DNA from: G963677915 sp963677915
Lineage (GTDB): Bacteria > Bacillota > Clostridia > Lachnospirales > Vallitaleaceae
Assembly (NCBI GenBank): GCA_963677915.2
Contig: CAXXGE010000030.1
Span: forward strand, 1 to 64,000
Length of the DNA: 64,000 bases
Reading direction: 5' to 3'
Part shown: one piece after another, positions 17,524 to 25,749 of the stretch
How the letters are laid out: the number at the start of each line of letters is the position of its first letter
Position numbering within the stretch: position 1 is the stretch's first letter
Made by a program: the position numbers and the translations under genes
The notes under the pieces: generated by a model
What the model saw: the letters and a program-made list of their open reading frames with translations, nothing else
What the model was told of the DNA's origin: nothing
Databases searched by the model: none

Positions 17524-17949
17524 TTATTTTTTGATGGATTCCGTCAGTTCAAATAGATTCCGGATCAATTGTTCCTTCGTATCTGTGTCAATTCCTTTGA
17601 ATATCTTTTCCAGATGGTTTTCATGTATTGGGAACAGCTTGGCTATCAACACACTTCCCTCCTCCGTCAGTTCGACGTAGAATCTCCGCTTGTCCTCGCT
17701 GCACTGCTTTCTTTCCACAAGTCCCTTTTTGCAAAGCTTGTCGATCACATAGGTGATCGTGCCGCTTGTCACAAGTATCTTCTCGGCTACGGCCTGTACC
17801 GGATGCCTGCCTTTATGGTAAAGCAGCTCCAGTACACCAAATTCGCTTAAGGACAAACCATACTGTTTTAGACTCTCTTCGATATTTCCAAATAGCATGC
17901 TGTGTGTTCTTGCTACTGCAATTACCAGCTTCAGATCTGACTGTGCCAT
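17524..17949 (-). CDS. MarR-family transcriptional regulator
   Basis: This 141-residue winged-helix repressor begins MAQSDLKLVIAVAR behind a strong GGAGG site. The recognition region is VAEKILVTSGTITYVIDKL and the wing follows in KQCSEDKRRFYVELTEEG. It forms an operon with the downstream pirin gene. Two matching palindromes at its promoter are the obvious autoregulatory operators. By family it may belong to the MhqR/YodB-like quinone or thiol stress group, but no ligand-sensing residue can be assigned with certainty. Confidence 0.92.
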   Translation of the reverse strand: MAQSDLKLVIAVARTHSMLFGNIEESLKQYGLSLSEFGVLELLYHKGRHPVQAVAEKILVTSGTITYVIDKLCKKGLVERKQCSEDKRRFYVELTEEGSVLIAKLFPIHENHLEKIFKGIDTDTKEQLIRNLFELTESIKK

Positions 17950-17966
17950 GTCCGCCTCCTCTATTT

Positions 17967-18026
17967 ATCTTGATTTCAAGATTATAATACAACATAAATA
18001 TCTTGATGTCAAGATATTTATGTTGT
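17967..18026 (-). promoter_or_regulatory. Promoter with two palindromic MarR operators
   Basis: Operator 1 at 17967-17982 is ATCTTGATTTCAAGAT. Operator 2 shares the core ATCTTGATGTCAAGAT but extends to a perfect 38-base inverted repeat at 17989-18026 (18-base arms, two-base centre). On the minus strand TTGACA (18007-18012), a 17-base spacer and TATTAT (17984-17989) form the marR promoter. Operator 2 covers the -35 and spacer and operator 1 the start site. The layout fits autorepression by the MarR protein. Confidence 0.8.
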
Positions 18027-18028
18027 CA

Positions 18029-19339
18029 CTACAGCAATGTATATTTCGTATTCTTACCGTTTCCTTTCCTTGTGATAATCCCTTTATCCAGAAGTGCTTT
18101 CAGCAGCAGTCCGGCCTTTGTCTGTCCAATACCCATAGCTTCCTGTACTTCCATTCTGCTTATCCTGCCTTTTTCCATCAAGAGGCTAAGCACTATTTCT
18201 TCCTCTGTCTTATATGTATTGTAGCTAGCCCTTGTTTCGCCAACGAATGTCTTTGGACTCGCTCCTTTGTTTTTGTTCCAAAGTATGAGTTTGAATGTAT
18301 TGTCCGTGATTTGTACCAGTTCTTTGAGATCAAAGTCGCTGTAGTCCTTTGCAATCTTCTTAATGCCCGTCCCGTATGCTTCAATATACTTCAATCTGTA
18401 AAATACATCCGCCAATCCAGGGTTTCTGCTTAAGGAAATGCCTGTCCCTATGTCTCTGGGATGAAGACCGTAAACCAATCCGCCGAGGGATGTCATCTCA
18501 ATCCTATTCTTGTAGACGCTTATCATGATTGAACTGGTGTAGGCATAATCCCGATGAATAATTGCATTCAGCAGGCCCTCACGAAGAATCTCACTATTAT
18601 AATCATACTTCTCCATCCTCTTGTACTCAACAACCCTGGAATGCAAATGGTTGTTCAACTCCAGATAGTTCAGGGTATCCATCAGTACAGAGAAAACCGG
18701 CCCGACAAATTCCTTTCGATCAAGGAATTCAAATTCATCCTCTTCTGAAAAAACTGCGACCTTGATAGAATGGGTGCATTGATCCGACAGGAGAAATCCC
18801 AGATTGGTGTATCTGTCGTGAACATCCAGTACGTGCAGGTTCCTCAGATCATTCTCGTCAAAGCCCATATTATTGTCTTCGAATACCCTTCTACTCCGAT
18901 TAAATGTTAGATTCTGGTGAATACTGGGCATTTCTTCGAAATTAGTGTTTATTGAATCAATAAGCATACGCTTAATCCCGGCCTCCGATGACGGAACCGA
19001 TGCAGCACCCAATCTGACAAAAACGCCTTCTGGTCTTAAACCCTTTCCCTGAAGATAATAAGGTTTTGCACTACCTTCCTCAACCCTCACACTTATTATG
19101 TTTGATTCGAGAATATCGATGTGTATGTAGCCCTTAGCATCCGGACGAATACTGTCATGTATCACACTGGCCAATTGATTTGTAACACGATCAACATCCT
19201 CGACACCTACAACTTCACCATCATCATCTACGCCAATGAATATCGTCCCGCCTTTTGTATTCATAAACGCTATGATTTCTTTAACAATGTCTTTGGAATA
19301 TTCTCTTTTTAGTTCCACCGATTCAGATTCCACGTACAC
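18029..19339 (-). CDS. AlbA/Schlafen-domain ATP-binding transcriptional regulator
   Basis: I place the start at a GTG at 19339 (VYVESESVELKREY) because GCAGGGGG lies at the right distance. An in-frame ATG at 19369 has no ribosome site. The protein has about 436 residues. Residues 1-120 are an AlbA_2 (Schlafen) domain with FMNTKGGTIFIGVDDDGEV. The middle resembles the HATPase_c_4 region with EGLLNAIIHRDYAY. The C-terminus is a winged helix (MEVQEAMGIGQTKAGLLLKA). Such proteins are mostly of unknown function, and some guard against phage or regulate neighbours. It stands alone between thiE and marR. Confidence 0.82.
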   Translation of the reverse strand: MYVESESVELKREYSKDIVKEIIAFMNTKGGTIFIGVDDDGEVVGVEDVDRVTNQLASVIHDSIRPDAKGYIHIDILESNIISVRVEEGSAKPYYLQGKGLRPEGVFVRLGAASVPSSEAGIKRMLIDSINTNFEEMPSIHQNLTFNRSRRVFEDNNMGFDENDLRNLHVLDVHDRYTNLGFLLSDQCTHSIKVAVFSEEDEFEFLDRKEFVGPVFSVLMDTLNYLELNNHLHSRVVEYKRMEKYDYNSEILREGLLNAIIHRDYAYTSSIMISVYKNRIEMTSLGGLVYGLHPRDIGTGISLSRNPGLADVFYRLKYIEAYGTGIKKIAKDYSDFDLKELVQITDNTFKLILWNKNKGASPKTFVGETRASYNTYKTEEEIVLSLLMEKGRISRMEVQEAMGIGQTKAGLLLKALLDKGIITRKGNGKNTKYTLL

Positions 19340-19360
19340 AGCAACACCCCCTGCATTTCC

Positions 19361-19394
19361 TTCTAACATAATTCTAACACATTCTAACGTTAGA
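19361..19394 (-). promoter_or_regulatory. Three TTCTAAC direct repeats upstream of the AlbA-domain gene
   Basis: TTCTAAC occurs at 19361, 19372 and 19382, spaced 11 and 10 bases, close to one helical turn. The last copy forms the palindrome TCTAACGTTAGA (19383-19394), which overlaps the thiE stop codon. They lie 22-55 bases upstream of the GTG start, where an operator would sit. The binding protein is unknown; autoregulation is possible. Confidence 0.45.
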
Positions 19395-19941
19395 TACAAT
19401 CCATCAACCCAGACCTTATGCACCCGCCTCTGGCGCCAGCCTTCATAACTTCATCCAATCTATCACTGTTGATACCACCGATGGCATAGACAGGTATGCT
19501 GACTGCTTTACAGATTTCTCTCAGGAATCCAAGCCCTCTGGGCGCAAGGCCTTCCTTGCAGCCCGTCTCGTATATATGCCCGGCAATCAGATAGGTCGCT
19601 CCTCCTTCTTCGGCCGCCGCAGCCTCTTCAACGGAGTGAACCGACACCCCGATTTCATTAAATCCATCAAGTTTGCCACTACAGGTCACGAACTCCCCAA
19701 AAGGCAGATGCAGGCGCTTGATTCCCAGTCTTTTCGCCACCTCCGACCTAGAATGAAGGATGAGGGGCACGTCGCCGGCTTCTGCAATGGCCATGCATCG
19801 GCGTGCCATCGCTTCATATGAATCATCATCCAGGTCCTTCTCACGCAGAATGATGGCACCTACACCCAGTTCAACAATCTTCTCCAGCTGCTTATAGAAA
19901 TCTCCTGCGCACAAAAGCCGATCGGTCACGCAAATAATCAT
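19390..19941 (-). CDS. thiE: Thiamine phosphate synthase
   Basis: This enzyme joins the pyrimidine and thiazole moieties to form thiamine monophosphate. At 183 residues it is somewhat short for the family. The early signature LREKDLDD, VPLILHS, LHLPFGE (in place of the common H-L-G-Q) and the phosphate-binding end VYAIGGIN are visible. The C-terminus GARGGCIRSGLM is compressed compared with typical ThiE. It is the last gene of the thi operon and follows thiH by 3 bases. Confidence 0.85.
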   Translation of the reverse strand: MIICVTDRLLCAGDFYKQLEKIVELGVGAIILREKDLDDDSYEAMARRCMAIAEAGDVPLILHSRSEVAKRLGIKRLHLPFGEFVTCSGKLDGFNEIGVSVHSVEEAAAAEEGGATYLIAGHIYETGCKEGLAPRGLGFLREICKAVSIPVYAIGGINSDRLDEVMKAGARGGCIRSGLMDCI

Positions 19942-19944
19942 CCC

Positions 19945-21035
19945 TTACACCCTAACGTAGTCGGTATAAATCGGCTGCATTCCCTTGCCGATGATTGCCT
20001 CATGCACCTGTGTCACGCTTCGTCCGTCCGAAATCTCGAACTGCTCGTCACCGACCTGTTCGCTGTCATAGCCACCGACGCCAACCTTTACACCGGCCGA
20101 CATCTTCGTTGCGCACAGACCGATGACATTGTCCCTGAAACCCTGACGCTCCCTTGTCGATATGGTCAGACCGGCATAGGGCATGAAAATCCGGTAGGCC
20201 AGCATGACCTGAAGCAGCTGCCTTTCACCAACCGATGTCACCGCCTGCTCTTTGCCGTGGATGAAGGGCCTTAGCCTCGGGAAGGAGAAGGAGATTTCTA
20301 CATGGGGATATCTTTTCTGCATATGATGGCCGTGTAGGCCTGCTGCGAAAGCGTCCTTCCTGAAATCGTCCAGTCCCAGCAGCGATCCGAAAGCGACGCC
20401 TCTCATGCCACCTCGGATCGCCCTTTCCTGTGATTCGAAACGCCAGCGAAAGTCTTTTTTCTTTCCTTTCGGATGCACCTTTTTATATCGTTCCACACAA
20501 TAGGTTTCCTGATAGACAGATACAAAATCAGCCCCGCACGCCCTCAGGAAGGCGTATTCCTCTTCCTCAAGGGGATAGATCTCAACACCTACGGTACTGA
20601 ATATCTCCGCTGCAATCTTGACCGCCTCGCCGATATAGGCCACATCGGACATCCTTCGCGATTCGCCGGTCAGCAAGAGGATTTCCTTCAGTCCGGTAGC
20701 TGCGATTTTTTCCATAGCCCGCCTGGCCTGCTCGATCGTCAGCTTACCCCGACGGATATCATTGGTGCAGTTGAAGCCGCAGTAGGTACAATGGTTTTCA
20801 CAATAATTCGCCAGATACAGCGGCGTGAACAGCTGGACGCCATTGCCGAAATGCCTGGCTGTCCCTTCCTGCGCCCTTCTGGCCATCGGTTCAAGGAATC
20901 CTTCGGCTGCAGAGGAAAGCAGTATGGCGAAATCCTCTTCGCATAATATCTCCTTTGCAAGCGTCCAGCCTTCACATCCTCTGCCCGATAGATTCTGTAA
21001 TCATACGCTTCTCTCTTGCCTAGGACATGTTCCAT
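19945..21035 (-). pseudogene. thiH: Radical SAM tyrosine lyase for the thiazole moiety, one frameshift
   Basis: ThiH cleaves tyrosine to dehydroglycine for thiazole synthesis. The gene starts at 21035 with TGATG coupling to thiG (MEHVLGKREAYDYR). The frame breaks at about 20966, where GCTGGACG appears; one more G in the GG run would restore the frame into LAKEILCEEDFAILLSSAAE. The rest is intact and contains the radical SAM Cys triad in NYCENHCTYCGFNC and GESRRMSDV. The single homopolymer loss suggests a sequencing error, since the surrounding operon is complete. Confidence 0.88.
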
Positions 21036-21823
21036 CAGACCACCGGACATGGATCGATCTCCTCGAGAAAGCCTGTCAACGGGCTGGATGCAGACGCCTC
21101 TCGCTCCAGCACCCGGCCAAAACCGGCCAGGTAGGCATCGCGTCCCGATGCCACAGCTAGCTTGAACGCTCTTGCCATGCGCGCCACGTCGGCGGAAGTG
21201 GCAATCGCCGTATTGGCCATGACAGCAGAACAGCCCATCTCCATGGCTTCGCATGCCTGGGAGGGTCTTCCAATACCTGCATCCACAATGATTGGCAGGT
21301 CTATCTCATCAACAAGAATCTTGATGAAATCCTTGGTCGCGAGCCCCTTGTTGGACCCGATTGGCGCTCCCAAAGGCATGACAGCGGCCGCTCCAGCATT
21401 TGCCATATCCCTTGCCGCATTCAGATCAGGATACATGTATGGCATCACGACGAATCCTTCTTTTGCAAGAATCTCCGTCGCTTTCGTTGTTTCATAGTTG
21501 TCAGGGAGCAGGTATTTCGTATCTCTTATGACCTCCAGCTTGATGAAATCACCGCAGCCGACCTCCCTGGCGAGCCGGGCGATTCTTACTGCCTCGCTGG
21601 CATTTCTGGCTCCCGATGTATTCGGCAGGATTCTGATGCCTTCCGGAATGACATCCAGAATGTTCCCCATGCCATCAAGGTTGGCTCTTCTCAGCGCCAA
21701 GGTGACCATCTCTACGTCGCCATGCTGTATGACCTTCTCTACCATGTCCAGGCTGAATTTCCCGGATCCCAGAATGAACCTTGAATCAAATTCGTATTTG
21801 CCGAGTTTTAGTTTGTCGTTCAT
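21035..21823 (-). CDS. thiG: Thiazole synthase
   Basis: ThiG condenses deoxyxylulose phosphate, dehydroglycine and ThiS thiocarboxylate into the thiazole phosphate. The start at 21823 (MNDKLKLGKYEFDSRF) has the RBS GAGGAGG and overlaps the thiF stop (ATGA), giving 262 residues. FIKLEVIRDTKYLLPDN carries the Schiff-base lysine region. VDAGIGRPSQACEAMEMG and ANTAIATS form the phosphate site. The 3' end overlaps thiH. Confidence 0.95.
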   Translation of the reverse strand: MNDKLKLGKYEFDSRFILGSGKFSLDMVEKVIQHGDVEMVTLALRRANLDGMGNILDVIPEGIRILPNTSGARNASEAVRIARLAREVGCGDFIKLEVIRDTKYLLPDNYETTKATEILAKEGFVVMPYMYPDLNAARDMANAGAAAVMPLGAPIGSNKGLATKDFIKILVDEIDLPIIVDAGIGRPSQACEAMEMGCSAVMANTAIATSADVARMARAFKLAVASGRDAYLAGFGRVLEREASASSPLTGFLEEIDPCPVV

Positions 21824-22419
21824 CGTTTTTCCTCCTCTGCTTCCTCCAGCCCAAGAATCAGCCGGATAGCCGTATGCGCCTGATGTGCGGCAACCGTCAT
21901 GACACGGGGCGCGCACAAGCCTTCCACCTCTTCAATACAACTGACGAAATCTCCGCTGACATAGAGTCGTTCCATTTTCCTCGTTGTTCTTATTTCATTC
22001 ACATTTCCGTAGCCAGCCATGCCCGAACCGGACAGGACCCTTACGTCTCTCCTGGACTCTCCCAGCAGCTTGCCGACCAGCATGGCTTTCGCTTCTGGTT
22101 TGTCGAAGGCTTCGCAGACGATATCGTAGTCCCCGAACAGTTCCAATGCATTCTCGTCTGTTACGCGCTGCGTCTTTGATGTGATTATCACCTCGTCTGT
22201 GATTTCCCTAAGGATACCTTCCAGTGCTTCCGTCTTGTTGATGCCTATGTGCCTCCTGGTATAGACCTGACGGTTCAGGTTGCTCTCCTCCACCCTGTCG
22301 AAATCCACCAGAAAAAGCTCGCCGACGCCTGCCCTTGTCAGCATGACCGCGATGTTGGATCCCAAACCGCCCAGTCCGGCTATAGCCACCTTGGCATTCC
22401 TCAATTTTTCTAGATACAT
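21820..22419 (-). CDS. thiF: ThiS adenylyltransferase
   Basis: This is a 199-residue E1-like enzyme that adenylates the C-terminal glycine of ThiS before sulfur transfer. The nucleotide-binding loop VAIAGLGGLGSNIAV is near residue 12. VDFDRVEESNLNRQ follows, with the Arg that contacts ATP. It is short compared with ThiF/MoeB and lacks an obvious zinc-binding CxxC tail, as in the compact clostridial ThiF type. It lies 4 bases after thiS and overlaps thiG. Confidence 0.92.
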   Translation of the reverse strand: MYLEKLRNAKVAIAGLGGLGSNIAVMLTRAGVGELFLVDFDRVEESNLNRQVYTRRHIGINKTEALEGILREITDEVIITSKTQRVTDENALELFGDYDIVCEAFDKPEAKAMLVGKLLGESRRDVRVLSGSGMAGYGNVNEIRTTRKMERLYVSGDFVSCIEEVEGLCAPRVMTVAAHQAHTAIRLILGLEEAEEEKR

Positions 22420-22423
22420 CCTT

Positions 22424-22618
22424 TCAGCCCCCTCCTACAAAACAGACAATTTCAATGACAGACCTGTTGTCCAGTAAGGTTCTCTCATATTCCGTTTTCG
22501 GTACAATCTTCCCGTTCAGTTCAACCGCGATTCTTGTCAGGTTATAGCCCTCCTCAGCCAAATAAGTGCCGAGCGTCTTGCTGCCGTCAAGAATCATATC
22601 ATTGCCGTTGACAACCAT
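22424..22618 (-). CDS. thiS: Sulfur carrier protein ThiS
   Basis: This 64-residue ubiquitin-like protein ends in GGG, giving the Gly-Gly terminus that ThiF activates. The RBS is GCAAGGAGG. VELNGKIVPKTEY and EIVCFVGGG match the family. It is the first gene of the thi operon, directly behind the TPP riboswitch and its terminator. Confidence 0.94.
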   Translation of the reverse strand: MVVNGNDMILDGSKTLGTYLAEEGYNLTRIAVELNGKIVPKTEYERTLLDNRSVIEIVCFVGGG

Positions 22619-22682
22619 TCTTTCCTCCTTGCCGGGAGCCGGATGCAGAATTGAACCTGGAAGAGTTTATTTCAGAAGAAAT

Positions 22683-22713
22683 AAAAAACAGACACACCTG
22701 AACGGTATGTCTG
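22683..22713 (-). terminator. Riboswitch-controlled terminator upstream of thiS
   Basis: On the minus strand a 10-base arm CAGACATACC, the loop GTTCA and GGTGTGTCTG are followed by six T's. It sits between the TPP aptamer and thiS, where it would stop transcription when TPP is bound. Confidence 0.88.
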
Positions 22714-22740
22714 CATTAAACTACGATATAGCATAACAAT

Positions 22741-22822
22741 TCCTACGTTGGCATTATCCAAATCAGGTATGAAGGTCGAAGTTGGATGACTTCCTCTCAG
22801 CCTGCAACACAAGCTCCCTTAG
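22741..22822 (-). ncRNA. TPP riboswitch (THI element)
   Basis: Read on the minus strand the aptamer opens with AAGGGAGC and contains the conserved GCTGAGAGG of the pyrimidine-binding arm. It then contains ACCTGATTTGGATAATGCC, the pyrophosphate-arm core, and closes with AACGTAGGA. These blocks are in the order and spacing of the TPP class. The element precedes a terminator and the thiSFGHE operon, so it represses thiamine synthesis when TPP is abundant. Confidence 0.97.
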
Positions 22823-22902
22823 TTATTGAATTTTTATCTATCATACAGCTGTTTGCCGGGTTTGTCAATCCATAGCTTCCACAGTTGGTTCGTTTGTGTG
22901 AA

Positions 22903-23050
22903 TCACATTTGATACTTTAGGGAGGCATGATCATATATCTTTGCCAGCAACAAGAGAAACCTTTTCCAGTTGCAGGGCTTCGCATTCAGAAACCTGTAAT
23001 AGGTGTTCTTGGAGATGGCTTCGCCTCCCCGCGCGGAATGACCGCAAGTC
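22903..23050 (-). pseudogene. Transposase N-terminal remnant
   Basis: On the minus strand this stretch reads SKNTYYRFLNAKPC followed by NWKRFLLLLAKIYDH and then stops. The pattern of a YRFLN stretch followed by NW(R/K)(R/K)FLLLL is the N-terminal region of an IS4-like DDE transposase. The catalytic part is missing, so this is a fragment. The nominal reading frame runs upstream to 23175 and overlaps the end of the ATPase gene, but that part shows no transposase similarity. The bases between the riboswitch (22822) and here hold nothing else I recognise. Confidence 0.55.
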
Positions 23051-23162
23051 TTGCGATATCTTTCTCGTATACACGAAAGTGTATCTTTTTTTGTTGAATA
23101 TCTTATTTTCGGTCTAGACTTATGACTGTCTCCACATGGGATGTCAAGTGAGCATGCAGTAA

Positions 23163-24377
23163 TTATATGAGCCATACTGGTACTGCCCAGCTCTCCTCTG
23201 ATATTGGAATCAAATCATCACTCATGCAAATCACACTACCTTGAGCACTTTCTTTTCCTGTTCTATCTAAGACCGAAAAATGACGTCCTGCACTTTTTTT
23301 AGGATTAGAACTTTTCTTAATCTCAATAGGTTGAAGTTTACCATTTTCTTCAATTATCAAGTCAATTTCCTTTTGATCTGAATCCCGATAATAGAACACA
23401 GGTGGTCTTCTTCCTTCGTTTAAATAGCTTTTTATTATTTCAGAAACCACAAATGTTTCAAAAAAAGCCCCCGACATGGCTGATATCTCTAATGACTCAC
23501 TTGTTGTCCACCTTGTCAAATACGCGCATAAACCTGTATCCATAAAATACATATTGGGCGCTTTGACAACTCTCTTCAAAGCGTTATTAAAATATGGTTC
23601 AACTAGAACGACAATTCCAGAGGTTACTAATAATGACAGCCAGCTTTTTGCTGTCGGCGAAGAAATGCCAACATCTTTTGCTAATTCAGAATAGTTGACC
23701 ATTTGGCTTGTTCTTGCTGCACAAGCAGTTAAAAATCTTTGAAACTGCATTTCATCTGCTACTTGTGTCAGATCTCTTATGTCACGATGCACATAGGTAT
23801 CAACGTATGAAGCATAAAATCTTTCTATACTTTGTTCGGTAGCATGTAAAGCAGGCATCGATCCTTTATGTATCACATCATAAATCTCCTTTAATGACAT
23901 CTTCTTTGCAACCTTTAATCTACTGAGTAGCCGATTAACCTCAGTGGTATATGGCTCATTAGGCACTTCATTGATTTCTGAAAGGGAAAGCCCCTGCATA
24001 GGTATTATACCTACCCTTCCAGCTAAGCTTTCACTTACACCTTTCATCATCTGAAACATTTGTGAACCAGTTAACCAAAAATCACCCATTTTTTTATTTC
24101 TATCCACATGGATTTTTATATAGGGCAATAGTTCTGGCGCATACTGTATTTCATCAATAATAACCGGTGGTTCATAGCGTTGCAGAAAAAGTAATGGTTC
24201 TTCCAGTGCAAGACTTCTAGCCACAGGATCATCAAGACTGACATATTTTCTATTCCCGTCAGCAACATGTTCTAATAGTGTGGTTTTTCCAATTTGTCTT
24301 GGACCTGTAATAAGTAGTACAGGATACGTATTTGAAACTTCCTTGACAACCAATTCAAGTGCTCTTTTTATAAACAT
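23163..24377 (-). CDS. AAA ATPase with C-terminal DUF4143 domain
   Basis: This 404-residue protein has Walker A GPRQIGKTTLLEH near residue 25 and Walker B PPVIIDEIQYAPEL near residue 70, then a winged-helix region and a DUF4143 domain with nuclease-like YYRDSDQKEIDLIIEENGKL. Family members are widespread, often acquired and of unknown function; the final domain resembles PD-(D/E)XK folds. The gene is clearly AT-richer than the thi and que operons on either side. Two tandem palindromes precede it and a transposase remnant follows, both consistent with horizontal arrival. Confidence 0.9.
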   Translation of the reverse strand: MFIKRALELVVKEVSNTYPVLLITGPRQIGKTTLLEHVADGNRKYVSLDDPVARSLALEEPLLFLQRYEPPVIIDEIQYAPELLPYIKIHVDRNKKMGDFWLTGSQMFQMMKGVSESLAGRVGIIPMQGLSLSEINEVPNEPYTTEVNRLLSRLKVAKKMSLKEIYDVIHKGSMPALHATEQSIERFYASYVDTYVHRDIRDLTQVADEMQFQRFLTACAARTSQMVNYSELAKDVGISSPTAKSWLSLLVTSGIVVLVEPYFNNALKRVVKAPNMYFMDTGLCAYLTRWTTSESLEISAMSGAFFETFVVSEIIKSYLNEGRRPPVFYYRDSDQKEIDLIIEENGKLQPIEIKKSSNPKKSAGRHFSVLDRTGKESAQGSVICMSDDLIPISEESWAVPVWLI

Positions 24378-24403
24378 ATATTACTCCTTTAGAGTTTCAT
24401 TCT

Positions 24404-24497
24404 CGTGTAATTTAAAATATAATTTTAGATTACACGAAAAAACTGAAAAGCGCAATAAAAATCCGTGTAATTTAAAATGTATTTTTAAATTACACGG
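24404..24497. repeat. Two tandem palindromes upstream of the DUF4143 ATPase
   Basis: IR1 (24404-24436) has arms CGTGTAATTTAAAAT and ATTTTAGATTACACG. IR2 (24463-24497) has arms CCGTGTAATTTAAA and TTTAAATTACACGG. The two share their arm sequence and are about 60 bases apart. They lie 27-120 bases upstream of the ATPase start, between it and queE. They could be paired operators or structured RNA. Confidence 0.8.
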
Positions 24498-24549
24498 ATA
24501 ACTGAGTGTTTACAATATTTACATCACAGATATGTGGCGTGTGCATGTT

Positions 24550-25284
24550 CTATACGCCCATAGCATCCGCTGGCCAAATCACTTTATGCACCTGCAGGCT
24601 GAAACGCACCTTCAGTGCACTTTCCATGAAGCATTTCCCCTGGGCTTTCATCAAGTCCACCAGCTTATGAGGCTCCATTCTGCCGAAGACAGGCGAAAAG
24701 CACAGCACAACTTCTCTTTCGGAGAGTAGCTTATCATGCCTTTCTATCAGCTGCATCGCATAGTCAAAATCATCATCGTCGCCGACAACGAACTTGATCT
24801 CGTCGCCTTCGGCAAGCCTGTTCACATTGTCAGCAAGCTTGTCAAAGTGCGCCATGTCAGAACCGGGACACTTCACATCCAGGGTGTACCAGAGATTAGC
24901 GCGCAGTTTATTGCCGCCATAGGCCTCAAGCTCCTCATCCGAGTAGACCAGGCAGCTGCCGTTCGTTTCAATCCTGACTTCAAAGCCCTCCGAAGCGAGA
25001 TACATGGGCAGCATCCTTTTCGCCTTTCCATGTTCCAAGGGCTCTCCTCCAGTGCAGATGACATGGCGGCAATCCATCGCCCTCAGTTCATCAGCTATTT
25101 CGGCCGGCGTCATCCACCGTATGTTTTCTGCGTCCACAGCATAACTGTAGACCGTATCACAATAGCTGCACCTCAGGTTGCAGCTCGCCACGCGCACGAA
25201 GGAGGTCAGGATGCCCGTCGAGATCCCCTCCCCTGATATGCTGTTGAATATCTCCACTATTGGTAGTTTTTCCAATTTCTTCAA
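24550..25284 (-). CDS. queE: 7-carboxy-7-deazaguanine synthase
   Basis: This radical SAM enzyme contracts the ring of carboxytetrahydropterin to the deazaguanine. It has 244 residues with the cluster-binding Cys35, Cys39 and Cys42 in SCNLRCSYCDT, which is C-x3-C-x2-C. GEG near residue 18 and TGGEPLE near residue 80 fit the SAM site. It overlaps queD by four bases and ends the preQ1-controlled operon. Confidence 0.95.
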   Translation of the reverse strand: MKKLEKLPIVEIFNSISGEGISTGILTSFVRVASCNLRCSYCDTVYSYAVDAENIRWMTPAEIADELRAMDCRHVICTGGEPLEHGKAKRMLPMYLASEGFEVRIETNGSCLVYSDEELEAYGGNKLRANLWYTLDVKCPGSDMAHFDKLADNVNRLAEGDEIKFVVGDDDDFDYAMQLIERHDKLLSEREVVLCFSPVFGRMEPHKLVDLMKAQGKCFMESALKVRFSLQVHKVIWPADAMGV

Positions 25285-25748
25285 TCCTCCCTGACAGCCT
25301 CCGCATAGCTGCTCGCCGTCTCCCAGACCTTGATCCTTTTGACAATGACATCCATCGGCTTGCAGGCTTCGTTGATCCGCTCCAGGAAATCAAGGGCCAT
25401 GGCTTCCGCCGTCGGCCTGTATGCAACCTCGGCCACCTTCCGTCCGTGCCTCTTCAGAAGCTCGGCCATTTCCTTTTCTAATGGATCCTTCGAGTGTTTC
25501 CAGTACATGAATCCATGGTCCAGCGGTTCGATCACCGTCTTCTTCACAATATCCTTCAGATCCTTGAAATCGATGACCATGCCGCTGTCGGATTCAAAGC
25601 CGCCCCCCGCAAGGCCGCCGCCGATCCTCATCGCCTCGACCTGCATTCTATAGGTATGCCCGTGCAGGTTCCTGCAGAGTCCTTCGTGTCCGGCCAGCAT
25701 ATGGGCCATGTCCCAGTCGAATTCCTTCGTTATTGATACCCTTCCCAT
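25281..25748 (-). CDS. queD: 6-carboxy-5,6,7,8-tetrahydropterin synthase
   Basis: This 155-residue PTPS-family enzyme converts dihydroneopterin triphosphate to carboxytetrahydropterin. Zinc-binding histidines are visible in DMAHML and LHGHTYRMQV. A glycine-rich insertion lies near residues 40-50. Catalytic Glu and the end motif VWETASSYAEA match the family. It lies 1 base after queC and overlaps queE. Confidence 0.95.
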   Translation of the reverse strand: MGRVSITKEFDWDMAHMLAGHEGLCRNLHGHTYRMQVEAMRIGGGLAGGGFESDSGMVIDFKDLKDIVKKTVIEPLDHGFMYWKHSKDPLEKEMAELLKRHGRKVAEVAYRPTAEAMALDFLERINEACKPMDVIVKRIKVWETASSYAEAVRED

Positions 25749-25749
25749 T

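Noticed and set aside
17989..18026. The long palindrome as an intrinsic terminator for the AlbA-domain gene
   Set aside because: There is no T-run on either side in the needed direction. The palindrome overlaps the -35 and spacer of the marR promoter and shares its core with a second operator.
22903..23175. A 90-codon minus-strand gene
   Set aside because: Only the last third resembles a protein family (transposase N-terminus), it overlaps the ATPase end, and the catalytic part is missing, so it is listed as a remnant.
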